In this document: in pieces, positions 47,547 to 55,707 of the stretch | Layout: each line of letters opens with the position of its first letter | Position numbering within the stretch: the first letter of the stretch is position 1 | NCBI RefSeq assembly: GCF_051195215.1 | Contig: NZ_JBNAZM010000015.1 | Location: 35,377-99,376 of the forward strand | Length of the DNA stretch: 64,000 nucleotides | Direction: 5' to 3' | From: Arhodomonas sp051195215 | Lineage (GTDB): Bacteria; Pseudomonadota; Gammaproteobacteria; Nitrococcales; Nitrococcaceae | Notes under the pieces: generated by a model | What the model saw: the letters and a program-made list of their open reading frames with translations, nothing else | What the model was told of the DNA's origin: nothing | The model's database searches: none | Translations under genes and position numbers: made by a program

Positions 47547-48494
47547 ATGACCCGACCCCATGTGCTGCTCACCGCCACCCTCGCGCCGCCGCCGGTCATG
47601 GAAGCGCTGGAGGCCGACTACGTGGTGCACAGGCTGGACGCCCATGGCTCGGCCGAGAGCCTGCCCGCCGAGACGCGCGAGGCGATCACCGCCGTGGTCA
47701 CCACCGGCGGCTTCGGCGCCTCGGCGGCGCTCATGGACGCCCTGCCCAACCTGGCCCTGATCGCCTGCTGCGGCGTGGGCGTCGACGCCATCGATCTCGA
47801 GGCTGCGGCCCGACGCGGCATCCCGGTGACGAATACGCCCAACGTGCTCACCGAGGACGTGGCGGACATGGCCGTCGCACTCTGGGCGGGCCTCGGGCGC
47901 GATCTGGTGCGCGCCGACCGCTGGGTGCGCGAAGGCCGCTGGGAGCGGGACGGCAACCTTCCCCTGGTTCCGAGCCTGGGCGCGCGCACGGTGGGCTTTC
48001 TCGGCTTCGGCCGCATCGGTCAGGCCGTCGCGGCGCGGGTGCGCGCCTTCGGCGCGAGCGTGCTCTATCACAAGCGCACCCCGCTGCCGGCGAGCGACTA
48101 CGAATACGTCGCGAGCCTGCCGGAGCTCGCCCGGCGTTGCGACGATCTCGTGGTGTGCTGCGTCGGTGGCGAGGCCACCCGCCACCTGGTGGATGCCGAC
48201 GTGCTCACCGCCCTCGGCGAGCACGGCCATGTCATCAACATCGCCCGCGGCACCGTGATCAACGAAGACGCGCTGGTGGCGGCACTGGAGAGCGGACGGC
48301 TCGGCGGCGCGGCGCTGGACGTGTTCGCCGACGAGCCGAACGTGCCCCGGGCACTGCGCGAGCGCGACGACGTGCTGCTCACCCCCCACGTCGGCAGCGC
48401 CACCGTGGAGACCCGCCAGGCCATGGGCGATCTGGTGCTCGCGAACCTGCGCGCCCACTACGCGGGGGCGCCGCTGCCCACACCCGTGCCATGA
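47547..48494 (+). CDS. D-2-hydroxyacid dehydrogenase (GhrB / 2-ketogluconate reductase-like)
   Basis: A 315-residue NAD(P)-dependent dehydrogenase. The Rossmann motif GFLGFGRIGQAVAARVRAFG (about 150-169), the catalytic Arg in INIARGTVINEDALVAALES (about 235), a Glu in VFADEPNVPRAL and the His in LTPHVGSATVETR form the usual triad. It lies ten bases after dctM and overlaps gluconokinase by four bases. A reductase of 2-keto-sugar acids producing gluconate, followed by gluconokinase, would make a complete import-and-entry route for ketogluconate. The exact substrate is inferred from context. Confidence 0.9.
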   Translation: MTRPHVLLTATLAPPPVMEALEADYVVHRLDAHGSAESLPAETREAITAVVTTGGFGASAALMDALPNLALIACCGVGVDAIDLEAAARRGIPVTNTPNVLTEDVADMAVALWAGLGRDLVRADRWVREGRWERDGNLPLVPSLGARTVGFLGFGRIGQAVAARVRAFGASVLYHKRTPLPASDYEYVASLPELARRCDDLVVCCVGGEATRHLVDADVLTALGEHGHVINIARGTVINEDALVAALESGRLGGAALDVFADEPNVPRALRERDDVLLTPHVGSATVETRQAMGDLVLANLRAHYAGAPLPTPVP

Positions 48495-49003
48495 GCGGCG
48501 ATCGGCGCCGTACGCCGCCGCCCATGGCGGTGGTGGTCTGTGGTGTTTCCGGCTGCGGCAAGACCACTGTCGGCCGCCTGCTCGCCGAGCGCCTCGGGCA
48601 ACCGTTCATGGACGCCGACGATCTCCACCCGAGCGCCAACGTCGCCAAGATGCGCCGCGGCGAGCCCCTCGACGACGCGGACCGGCGACCCTGGCTCGCT
48701 GCCGTACGCGCAACCCTGCAAAATCACGTGGCACGCGGTGAGGGCATCGTCGTCGCCTGCTCCGCGCTCAAGGCGAGCTACCGGCACCAGCTCCACGTCC
48801 CGGGCGGGGTACGATTCGTCCACCTGCACGGCACACGCGCCGTGCTCGCCGAGCGGCTCGCGGCACGGGGCGAGCACTTCTTCGACCCGGGGCTTCTGGA
48901 CAGCCAGCTCGCGACCCTGGAGCCGCCGCCGGAGGCGATCCGTCTCGACGTGCGCGAGCCACCTCAGACGTTGGTTCACAAGGCGATCGACGCTCTCCGG
49001 TGA
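48491..49003 (+). CDS. gluconokinase (GntK/IdnK type)
   Basis: A 170-residue P-loop kinase. VVVCGVSGCGKTTVGRLLAE (about 14-33) carries Walker A, DADDLHPSANVAKMRRGEPL the substrate-binding signature of gluconokinases (D..D.H...N..KM..G..L.D.DR..WL), and ACSALKASYRHQL the lid region. It phosphorylates gluconate to 6-phosphogluconate for the Entner-Doudoroff or pentose-phosphate pathway. The start codon ATG overlaps the preceding stop (ATGA). It is the last gene of the LacI-controlled cluster and convergent with the next gene, 22 bp away. Confidence 0.95.
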   Translation: MSGDRRRTPPPMAVVVCGVSGCGKTTVGRLLAERLGQPFMDADDLHPSANVAKMRRGEPLDDADRRPWLAAVRATLQNHVARGEGIVVACSALKASYRHQLHVPGGVRFVHLHGTRAVLAERLAARGEHFFDPGLLDSQLATLEPPPEAIRLDVREPPQTLVHKAIDALR

Positions 49004-49025
49004 CTTCGGCGCTGCAGCTCCGCGC

Positions 49026-50963
49026 TCACGGGCGATAGCGGTAGCCCACACCGGTGACCGTCTCGATGCGGCGGGCGTGATCGCCCAGCTTGCGCCGCAG
49101 CCCGGCGACCACTGCGTCCACCTTGTTGCTCCAGCCCGTATAGCGGGTACGCCAGACCTCACGCAGCAACCGCTCGCGGTCGACGGCTTCACCGGGTCGG
49201 TCCACGAGGTAGACGAGGACACCGAACTCGAGGGGAGTCAGGGGCGTTCGCCGGTCTCGGAACACCAGTTCCCGGGCATCGCGGTCCAGGAACTCGGGTC
49301 GCCCGGAGATGCCGAGCTCCGCGGCGGCGAGCCCGGCGAGCCAGCCCTCGACGGAGGCCTCGCCGAAGTCGAGGGCCGCCGTGGCGTGCGCGCGCCCGTC
49401 CAGGGCCACGCTGCGTTGCGGCAGAGGCCGGATACCCAGCTTCTCCGCAACCGCGGCATACGGGCCAAGGTCGCACACCGTGAGATAGACGCGGCGCAGC
49501 TCGGGGCGCATCTCCATGTAAGTCCGCTTGAGATCGAGCCACAGAGCGGCCTGGGCGTCACACGGGTTCTCTCCGGCCTCCCGGTCCAGCCAGCGCCGGA
49601 TGAACAGCGACCGGCTTCCCGGTGGCATCGGATTCTCCCGGAGGTCGGTGGACCAGGTCCGGGTAACGGCGTCCTCGGCGAGGGCGCCCGGGTCCACCTT
49701 CGCCGGGTCGAAGCGGCAGCACAGGCCCCGGCATTGCCCCCAGGCATCACGCGCCACGACGAACGCCTCGGGCAGCCGACGCCACCACCGCAGCAGTGCC
49801 CGCGCGCCATCGGGCCCTTCGTGAGTCTCGATGAGCGCCCGGATTGCGGGAAAATCCTCGCTGTGCGCCTGCTCCACCACGAGCTCACTGGCGCCGGAAG
49901 GGAAGAACGCCTCGCGCACGACCGGGTTTTCGATCAGGTAGAGAATGTCGGCAGTGTAGCGCCAAAGCTCCGGACGAGGGGCATCCCTCGCCTCCCCGAC
50001 CAGGGTTCGCCACGCCTGGCGCCGCAACTCGAAGTAGCGTTTCGGGTCGCGTGCACGCAGCGTCTGGGCGAGCGCTTCCTTGACGGCGTCGTGGAGGCTC
50101 AACCCGTCCGGCAGAACCTCGGCGAAGTCGAGCTGCTTCAGCAGGCCATAGGCATGCTCCGGATCATGCGCGGGAAACAGCGTGCGCAGCAACGGGACGC
50201 TCACTCGACGGACCAGAGCGGCGCCCTCGAGCAACGGCCGAATGGTGGGGTCATCCACGTCCGAGAGATACACGCTGGTGAGCTCGTCCATGACTTGCTG
50301 CAAAGAGGCGTCCGGCAGCCGAAGCCCGGGGCGCTGGCGCAGCGTGCGGGCCGCGAGCCGTATGGCGAGGGGATGACCGTGCAGCATACGGGCAAGGCGG
50401 CGGCGCCCGGAGCTCACGCCGAGACGCTGCAGGAGATCCTCGGCGGCTTCGCTCGCCAGAGGCCCCAGAGGCAGGATTAGCGTCGGCTTCTCCCAGCCGC
50501 CGGCGTACCACCCAACGGAGGGCCGGTGCCGCCCGGCGAGAACGATGCGGGCATTGGCAGACAGGGCGGGCGCAAAGGTAAGCCGCAGCCAGGTGTCCAG
50601 CAGGCGCAGCACCTCGAAGCTGTCGAGAACGATGACCGGCCTGCGTTGGTGCGCGGCAAGTGCGTCCACCAGGTGGGCAAGATCCGGCCTCGCATGACCC
50701 ATGGCCGCCGCGAGCGCACCGAGGAAGCCCTCGGCCGTCGGTTCGATCTCGCGGCAATCCATGAGGATGCACTCAGCGTCGTGTTGCTGGGTCATCGCCG
50801 CGAAAAGGCCTACCAGCGTGGATTTGCCGATACCGGCATCCCCATAGACGTGCGCGACCCGGGGCCCCGCGTCGGCGAAAAGCTGCCGCAGCTCGGCGAG
50901 CTCGCCGTCCCGACCCACGACATCCCCGCTCGCGTAGGCGTTGAGGAGCTCGGCGACCTGCAT
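49026..50963 (-). CDS. large regulator: P-loop ATPase with C-terminal OmpR-type winged helix
   Basis: About 645 residues from the ATG at 50963; the frame is open to 51083 but the extra residues look unrelated. The N-terminus VVGRDGELAELRQLFADAGP and Walker A YGDAGIGKSTL (about 42) begin a STAND/AAA-like ATPase, with IVLDSFEVLRLL as Walker B. A helical sensor middle region follows. The C-terminus (about 560-645) is a DNA-binding domain: LTPLEFGVLVYLVDRPGEAV, ERLLREVWRTRYTGWSNKVD and IETVTGVGYRYRP. It is divergent from the DUF1326-DUF2182 pair across a fold-back element and probably regulates it. The signal sensed is unknown. Confidence 0.85.
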   Translation of the reverse strand: MQVAELLNAYASGDVVGRDGELAELRQLFADAGPRVAHVYGDAGIGKSTLVGLFAAMTQQHDAECILMDCREIEPTAEGFLGALAAAMGHARPDLAHLVDALAAHQRRPVIVLDSFEVLRLLDTWLRLTFAPALSANARIVLAGRHRPSVGWYAGGWEKPTLILPLGPLASEAAEDLLQRLGVSSGRRRLARMLHGHPLAIRLAARTLRQRPGLRLPDASLQQVMDELTSVYLSDVDDPTIRPLLEGAALVRRVSVPLLRTLFPAHDPEHAYGLLKQLDFAEVLPDGLSLHDAVKEALAQTLRARDPKRYFELRRQAWRTLVGEARDAPRPELWRYTADILYLIENPVVREAFFPSGASELVVEQAHSEDFPAIRALIETHEGPDGARALLRWWRRLPEAFVVARDAWGQCRGLCCRFDPAKVDPGALAEDAVTRTWSTDLRENPMPPGSRSLFIRRWLDREAGENPCDAQAALWLDLKRTYMEMRPELRRVYLTVCDLGPYAAVAEKLGIRPLPQRSVALDGRAHATAALDFGEASVEGWLAGLAAAELGISGRPEFLDRDARELVFRDRRTPLTPLEFGVLVYLVDRPGEAVDRERLLREVWRTRYTGWSNKVDAVVAGLRRKLGDHARRIETVTGVGYRYRP

Positions 50964-51116
50964 GCCTAACCCCGCGAATACCGCTTGGCCTAAGCCTAAC
51001 GCAACGCTGCCGGTCTGCCATCGCCAGGCATTCCGTGTATGGCCATGCCCCGCGTGCCTTCTCATCAAATTCTCATTGATCACTCAAGCCCGCCCGGCAC
51101 CGCTCGGCTATAGCTA

Positions 51117-51380
51117 GTGTCCTGGAACAGAAGTTCGTTGCGTTTCTGAGCGCCCCAGTCCCGCCAGGGCTAGGCGCGGCGACGAGTCGTAGTGGGGCCT
51201 ACGGCGAGGAGACGCAACACCGCCCTGGCGGGACTGGGGCTCTCCCTTCGGGCGCGTCATGGCGCCGCTGTCGCGGTGTTGGCGTCGCTCGACGTGGCGC
51301 CCACCACGCCTTCGCGCCGCCGTCTAGCGACAGCGGCGCCATGACACGCAGAAATTCAACGAACTCCTGTTCCAGGACAC
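51117..51380. mobile_element. fold-back element copy 6 (264 bp) in the divergent region before the DUF1326 gene
   Basis: The terminal arms GTGTCCTGGAACAGAAGTTC.. pair over about 30 bp with three differences. Left inner stem: GCCCCAGTCCCGCCAGGGC (51152-51170) with 51222-51240, 19 of 19. Right inner stem: GTCATGGCGCCGCTGTCGC (51256-51274) with 51327-51345, 19 of 19. Cores are less close to the others (TAGGCGCGGCGACGAG, GACGCAACACC, GGTGTTGGCGTCGCTCG). Mini-hairpin CGTAG-tggggc-CTACG. The linker between halves is CTCCCTTCGGGC. It would separate the promoters of two divergent genes. Confidence 0.82.
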
Positions 51381-51438
51381 CAGGAATGCGCATAGCCCGA
51401 ACCGATACACAACCGAGCGACGAAGAGGAGACGGTGTC

Positions 51439-52044
51439 ATGAGCACACAGTGGCAACTGAGCGGAACATACTTCGAGGCATGCACGTGCACCGGTGCGTG
51501 CCCCTGCCTGTACGGCGAAGCCCCCACCGAAGGCACCTGCGACGCCCTGGTGGCGTGGCACGTCGAGCGAGGTCACCACGGCAGCGTCGAGCTCGACGGC
51601 ATGAACCTGGCCATGGCGTTGCACGCCCCCGGCAACATGACCGCCGGCGGCTGGAAGGTGGCCGTCTATGTGGACGATGCGGCAAGCGAGGCGCAACGGG
51701 ACGCGCTGGTCGAGATCTTCAGCGGGGCAGCCGGGGGCCACCCCGGCACGCTCGCATCGTTCGTCGGGGAAACCCTGGGCGTGGAGTCGGTACCCATGCA
51801 CTACGACGCCAGCGGTCGCCGGCGCAGCCTCAAGGTGGGCGACCTCGCCGCCGCCTCCCTCGAGGCCATCGAGGGCCAGGGCGGCGGTGAAGTCAGAATC
51901 TCCGGACACCCCGTGGCCGTCTCGCCCGGCTACGACGTGACCGTCGCCAAGTCGGATTCGGTCTCCCACCGCGGATACGGGCTGGACTGGGAGTTCGGCG
52001 GACGCGTCGCGTACTACGCGCCATTCCGGTACGAAGCGGCCTGA
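51439..52044 (+). CDS. DUF1326 domain protein
   Basis: A 201-residue soluble protein with no signal peptide. The N-terminus has the hallmark YFEACTCTGACPCLY (about 11-25), five closely spaced Cys fit for metal or redox chemistry. GTCDALVAWHVERGHHGSVE and LDGMNLAMALHAPGNM follow, as in other DUF1326 members. The family has no firm function. It is nearly always next to a DUF2182 membrane protein, as here (27 bp), so the two probably act together on a metal or other small ligand. Ribosome site GAGGAG. Confidence 0.92.
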   Translation: MSTQWQLSGTYFEACTCTGACPCLYGEAPTEGTCDALVAWHVERGHHGSVELDGMNLAMALHAPGNMTAGGWKVAVYVDDAASEAQRDALVEIFSGAAGGHPGTLASFVGETLGVESVPMHYDASGRRRSLKVGDLAAASLEAIEGQGGGEVRISGHPVAVSPGYDVTVAKSDSVSHRGYGLDWEFGGRVAYYAPFRYEAA

Positions 52045-52070
52045 CCGAAGCGGCACGCGAGGACGGCGCC

Positions 52071-52811
52071 ATGAGCGAGAAGGGTCTGCGAATCCTGCGC
52101 GACGAGCGTAGCCTGCTGATGGCGAGCCTCGCCCTCGCGACCGTCGTCAGCTGGCTCTACCTCATTCGCATGGCCGGCGGTATGTCGGCCATGCCCGCCG
52201 ACAGCGGCTTCCGTGCCTGGCCGACCTTCATCATGTGGGCAGTGATGATGATCGGCATGATGGTACCGACGGCCATGCCCGGGATACTCACTCTCGCGGC
52301 AGCAGAGCGTCGTATGCGAGCCGCCCGGGCGCCGACCGTGGCCTATCTGATCGCGATCGGCTACGTGCTCGCATGGACGGCCTTTTCCGTCGGGGCGACA
52401 GCCGCCCAGTGGGTGCTCCACGAGCTGGCCCTGCTCTCCGCTGCACAGTCGCTGAACGATCCCACCCTCGCCGGCGGCCTGCTGGTCGTGGCGGGGGCGT
52501 TTCAGCTGACGCCGGTGAAGCACGCCTGCCTGCGTTACTGCCGCAGCCCCCTCGGCCTTCTCGTCGAGGGGTTCCCCTCCTGCCCCGGCAGTGCGGTGAG
52601 CGTGGGGATGCGTCTGGGGCTGTACTGCGTGGGATGCTGCTGGGCGCTGATGGCATTGATGTTCGCCGGCGGCGTGATGAGCCTGTTCTGGATGGCACTG
52701 CTCACGTTCGTCATCCTGCTGGAGAAGGTGGTCGCCAACTGGCACGGTTTCTCCAACCTGCTCGCGGCGGGGCTGGTAGTCTACGGCGTCTGGCTGATGC
52801 TCGGCGCTTAG
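52071..52811 (+). CDS. DUF2182 integral membrane protein
   Basis: A 246-residue protein with six or seven membrane helices. FIMWAVMMIGMMVPTAMPGI (about 57-76), Met-rich, and AGAFQLTPVKHACLRYCRSP (about 143-162) with two Cys are the family signature, together with GLYCVGCCWALMALMFAGGV. The Met/Cys/His-rich helices suggest metal handling; the family is annotated as predicted metal-binding. Partner of the DUF1326 gene just upstream. Confidence 0.92.
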   Translation: MSEKGLRILRDERSLLMASLALATVVSWLYLIRMAGGMSAMPADSGFRAWPTFIMWAVMMIGMMVPTAMPGILTLAAAERRMRAARAPTVAYLIAIGYVLAWTAFSVGATAAQWVLHELALLSAAQSLNDPTLAGGLLVVAGAFQLTPVKHACLRYCRSPLGLLVEGFPSCPGSAVSVGMRLGLYCVGCCWALMALMFAGGVMSLFWMALLTFVILLEKVVANWHGFSNLLAAGLVVYGVWLMLGA

Positions 52812-52835
52812 CCCCCTCGAAGCCGCTCGGGGAAA

Positions 52836-54017
52836 CTATCGAGCGACGGTCGAAGCCGCGCCCCCGTCGCTGGAAGCGGAGAATGCGGCGTCGGAATACG
52901 AGCCCTCCGCCGGGTTCGCCGCCGCAAAGCGCTCCACGGCAAAGGGCGCGATGGGCAACGCCGGCTCGCGCCCGGTGACCAGGTCCCGCACGATCTCCCC
53001 GGTGATCGCGCCGAGCTGGAAGCCATGGGCCGAGAAGCCGAAGCAATGGACGACGTCCGGGGCAACGGCGCTGCGCCCGATCACCGGAATGCCGTCGGGC
53101 ATGACCCCTTCCATCCCCGCCCAGGTCCGCACGATCCGTGCCCGCGCCATGAACGGAAACAGATCGGTGACCGTACGCGCGTTGGCCGCGAGGCCGGCAA
53201 GCCGCGGGTGGGCAAGCCCATGCTCGACCCGGCCGCGGATGCCGCCGCCGATGAGCACGGTGCCGTTGGGAAACTGCTTGAACGACAGCGGTCGATGGGT
53301 CGCGCCCACGACCGGCTCCAGAAACGGCACCAGACGCTCGGTGATCATGAGCATGGGTGCCTCGGCCTGTACCGGCACGCGCTCGCCGAGCATCCGGCAA
53401 ACCTCGCCTGCCCAGGCGCCAGCGCAGTTCACGACCACGTCCGCCGTCCATGCCCTCTCGCGCGATACCACGCGCCAACCGTCGGCAAGACGTTCGATTC
53501 CCGTCACCCGTTCACCTTCGTGACAGGCAGCGCCGGCGGCCTGCGCTGCGCGGCGCCAGGCAGTCACCGTGCGATAAGGGCTCGCGTAGCCGTCGCCATC
53601 GCAGACCAGGGCCCCGCGACAGTGTGCACCGATGGCCGGCACCCGTCGTCGGAGCTCGCCAGGGGTGACGAGATACTCGTGCCCGAAACCCAGCGCCCGA
53701 ACCTCGGCAACCCGGGCTTCGAGTGCGTCCATGTCCGCATCGGATTCCGCGACCTTGATCTGGCCACAGGGCACGAACCCGCAATCCCCGCCCACCAGCT
53801 CGCCCATCCGCCGCCAACGCTCCGCCGCGGCCAGGGCCAGCGGAATCTCCGCGGTATGGCGACCGAGCCGGCGCACGCCGCCGGCATTCACGCCGGAAGC
53901 GTGGCGGCCGGCGTAGTCCTTCTCCACCACGCTCACGCGATGGCCGGCGCGGGCGAGGTGCAACGCCGCGGCAAAGCCGTGGAGGCCGCCGCCGATGACG
54001 ACGATCCGCGCGGACAC
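52836..54017 (-). CDS. FAD-dependent oxidoreductase, DadA/glycine-oxidase-like
   Basis: About 393 residues from the GTG at 54017, which shares a base with the TAG stop of the upstream gene; longer frames lack the proper N-terminus. The FAD-binding GGGLHGFAAALHLARAGHRV (about 9-28) and VNAGGVRRLGRH are followed by a substrate domain and a C-terminal VHCFGFSAHGFQLGAITGEI flavin contact. This is the DAO fold of D-amino-acid dehydrogenases and sarcosine-oxidase beta-like proteins. It is the last gene of the ABC-redox cluster and the second DAO-type subunit in it. Confidence 0.88.
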   Translation of the reverse strand: MSARIVVIGGGLHGFAAALHLARAGHRVSVVEKDYAGRHASGVNAGGVRRLGRHTAEIPLALAAAERWRRMGELVGGDCGFVPCGQIKVAESDADMDALEARVAEVRALGFGHEYLVTPGELRRRVPAIGAHCRGALVCDGDGYASPYRTVTAWRRAAQAAGAACHEGERVTGIERLADGWRVVSRERAWTADVVVNCAGAWAGEVCRMLGERVPVQAEAPMLMITERLVPFLEPVVGATHRPLSFKQFPNGTVLIGGGIRGRVEHGLAHPRLAGLAANARTVTDLFPFMARARIVRTWAGMEGVMPDGIPVIGRSAVAPDVVHCFGFSAHGFQLGAITGEIVRDLVTGREPALPIAPFAVERFAAANPAEGSYSDAAFSASSDGGAASTVAR

Positions 54018-55414
54018 TACGCCGCCTCGTCGTCGGCGGTGGCCGCCGCCGCGAGCTGCGCCAGCGTGATCGGTTTGAGCGGCGGGCGGATGCGGTAATA
54101 GCCGACTGCCGCGACGCTCTCGGCGTTCGCTTCGGCGAGGAGCTCGGCCACGGTGAGCCCGCACATCCGGCCCTGGCACGGCCCCATGCCGCAGCGTGAA
54201 AAGGATTTCGCCTGATTGGGTCCGCTGCAGCCGAGTGCCGCGACCCGGCGGATCTCGCCGGCGCTCACCTCCTCGCAGCGGCACACCGTGACCTCGTCAT
54301 CCGGACGCAGCCAGTGCTCGGCGGGCCGGTAGCGCACGTCGAGGAACGCGCGCACGGCAAGCTCCCGCGTCAGCGCCCGGCGCACCGGCGCGAGCTCGGC
54401 GTCCCGCACACCACGGTCCATCGCCCCCATTGCGTGGGCCGCGGCGAAAGCGGCGATCCGGCCCTGATGCTCCGAGGCCCGTGCGCCCACGATGCCGCCC
54501 CCGTCGCCGGCGACGGCGATGCCCGGGGCATCGGTCGTCAGATGCTCGTCGAGTCGCGGCCGCCACGACCGCTGGCGCGCGTCCCACACGTGTTCGCAGC
54601 CCAGTGCCCGGGTCATCTGCACGTTGGGCACCACACCGTGATGGAGCAGCGCGGTGGTCGCCGCGACCCGCTCCCAGCGCCCGGCCCGACGCCACGCCAC
54701 CGCCGCGACCCGGTTCTCACCCTCGATACGCAGCGCGTCAACGCCGCGCACGTGGCGGACACCATGGCGGCGCAGCTCGGCAAGCAGCGCAAGGCCCTTG
54801 CGCAGATGCCCGTACCCGCGCAGCGCACCGGGGAGATGGCGCAGCGCCGCCCAACGATGGCGGGGTGCGGTGGTCTCCAGCACCGCCGCCACGTTGGCGC
54901 CGGAGCGCAAGTACTGGACCGCCACGAGGAACAGCAGCGGACCGGTACCCGCGATCACCACGGGTCCCTCGGGCACAAGGCCGGAGGTCTTCAGCAGCAC
55001 CTGACCGGCACCCGCGCCCATTGCCCCCGGCAGTGTCCAACCGGGCACGGGGAAGGGTCGCTCCTGGGCACCCGTGGCGATGATCACGCGCTCGGCCTGG
55101 ATCAGCGCGGCACGCCCTTGGCGCAGCACACCGACCTCGCGATCCCGGGTTAGTTGCCACACCATCGAGCCGGGACGGTAGTCCACGTCTGCGTGCCGCA
55201 GCGGCTCGGTCAGCGTGCGGCCGTGCCGATAGTCGGTACCGAGCAACTCGCCTCGGGTGCGGGGGGCCTGGTCGACGCCCCGATAGATCTGCCCGCCCGG
55301 CGCCGGCTGTTCGTCTAGCAGCACCGGGCGAATACCGTGCCGGGCAGCGGAGGCAGCCGCCGCCATACCCGCCGGCCCGGCGCCTATGATCACCAGGGGA
55401 TGTCGCTCGCTCAT
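54017..55414 (-). CDS. NAD/FAD oxidoreductase with C-terminal 2Fe-2S domain (HcnB/OoxA-like subunit)
   Basis: About 465 residues from the ATG at 55414. FAD motif VIIGAGPAGMAAAASAARHG (about 8-27), DEQPAPGGQIYRG, VIIATGAQERPFPVPGWTLP, and a second nucleotide site GPVVIAGTGPLLFLVAVQYL. The C-terminal BFD-like domain has CRCEEVSAGEIRRVAALGCS and SRCGMGPCQGRMCG: four Cys for a 2Fe-2S cluster. This is the layout of the alpha subunit of opine oxidases, hydrogen cyanide synthase HcnB and D-hydroxyproline dehydrogenases. It overlaps its neighbours by one and four bases, so the complex is co-translated. Confidence 0.92.
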   Translation of the reverse strand: MSERHPLVIIGAGPAGMAAAASAARHGIRPVLLDEQPAPGGQIYRGVDQAPRTRGELLGTDYRHGRTLTEPLRHADVDYRPGSMVWQLTRDREVGVLRQGRAALIQAERVIIATGAQERPFPVPGWTLPGAMGAGAGQVLLKTSGLVPEGPVVIAGTGPLLFLVAVQYLRSGANVAAVLETTAPRHRWAALRHLPGALRGYGHLRKGLALLAELRRHGVRHVRGVDALRIEGENRVAAVAWRRAGRWERVAATTALLHHGVVPNVQMTRALGCEHVWDARQRSWRPRLDEHLTTDAPGIAVAGDGGGIVGARASEHQGRIAAFAAAHAMGAMDRGVRDAELAPVRRALTRELAVRAFLDVRYRPAEHWLRPDDEVTVCRCEEVSAGEIRRVAALGCSGPNQAKSFSRCGMGPCQGRMCGLTVAELLAEANAESVAAVGYYRIRPPLKPITLAQLAAAATADDEAA

Positions 55415-55707
55415 GCGTCCACCTCCCGGGCGCCCTGCTGGCGAGCCACACGCATACCGGGGCGGACCGGCTCCTGACAGGCCTGGCGGTTGGGTTCGCC
55501 GTCTATCTCCACCAGGCACTCGTAGCACACGCCCATCATGCAGTACGGCGCCCGCGGCGCCGCGCTCACCGGCGTGGCACGGCAGGCAAGCACATCGTTC
55601 GCCAGCAGCGCCGCGGCGACGGTGTCGCCCTCCCGGGCGGCGATCGTCCCGCCCTCGAACTCGAAGGCCACGGGCGAGCGCCCGTCGTCAGGCAGCCGTT
55701 TGAACAT
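55411..55707 (-). CDS. small 2Fe-2S ferredoxin-like subunit (HcnA/OoxC-like)
   Basis: A 98-residue protein with EFEGGTIAAREGDTVAAALL and the Cys pattern CRATPVSAAPRAPYCMMGVC followed by YECLV, then QACQ. This is a plant-type ferredoxin fold as in HcnA and in the gamma subunit of opine or hydroxyproline dehydrogenases. It hands electrons between flavin subunits. It overlaps the upstream flavin gene by 20 bases and the downstream one by four. Confidence 0.92.
   Translation of the reverse strand: MFKRLPDDGRSPVAFEFEGGTIAAREGDTVAAALLANDVLACRATPVSAAPRAPYCMMGVCYECLVEIDGEPNRQACQEPVRPGMRVARQQGAREVDA

Noticed and set aside
46496..49003. An 835-codon + frame overlapping dctM, the dehydrogenase and gluconokinase
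   Set aside because: Only its last part (from 48491) is real gluconokinase. The rest is the GC-rich shadow of dctM and the dehydrogenase, with Arg/His/Ala-rich nonsense.
51117..51380. CRISPR-like or tandem repeat array
   Set aside because: The repeats are inverted within the element and not regularly spaced. No spacers or cas genes are present.
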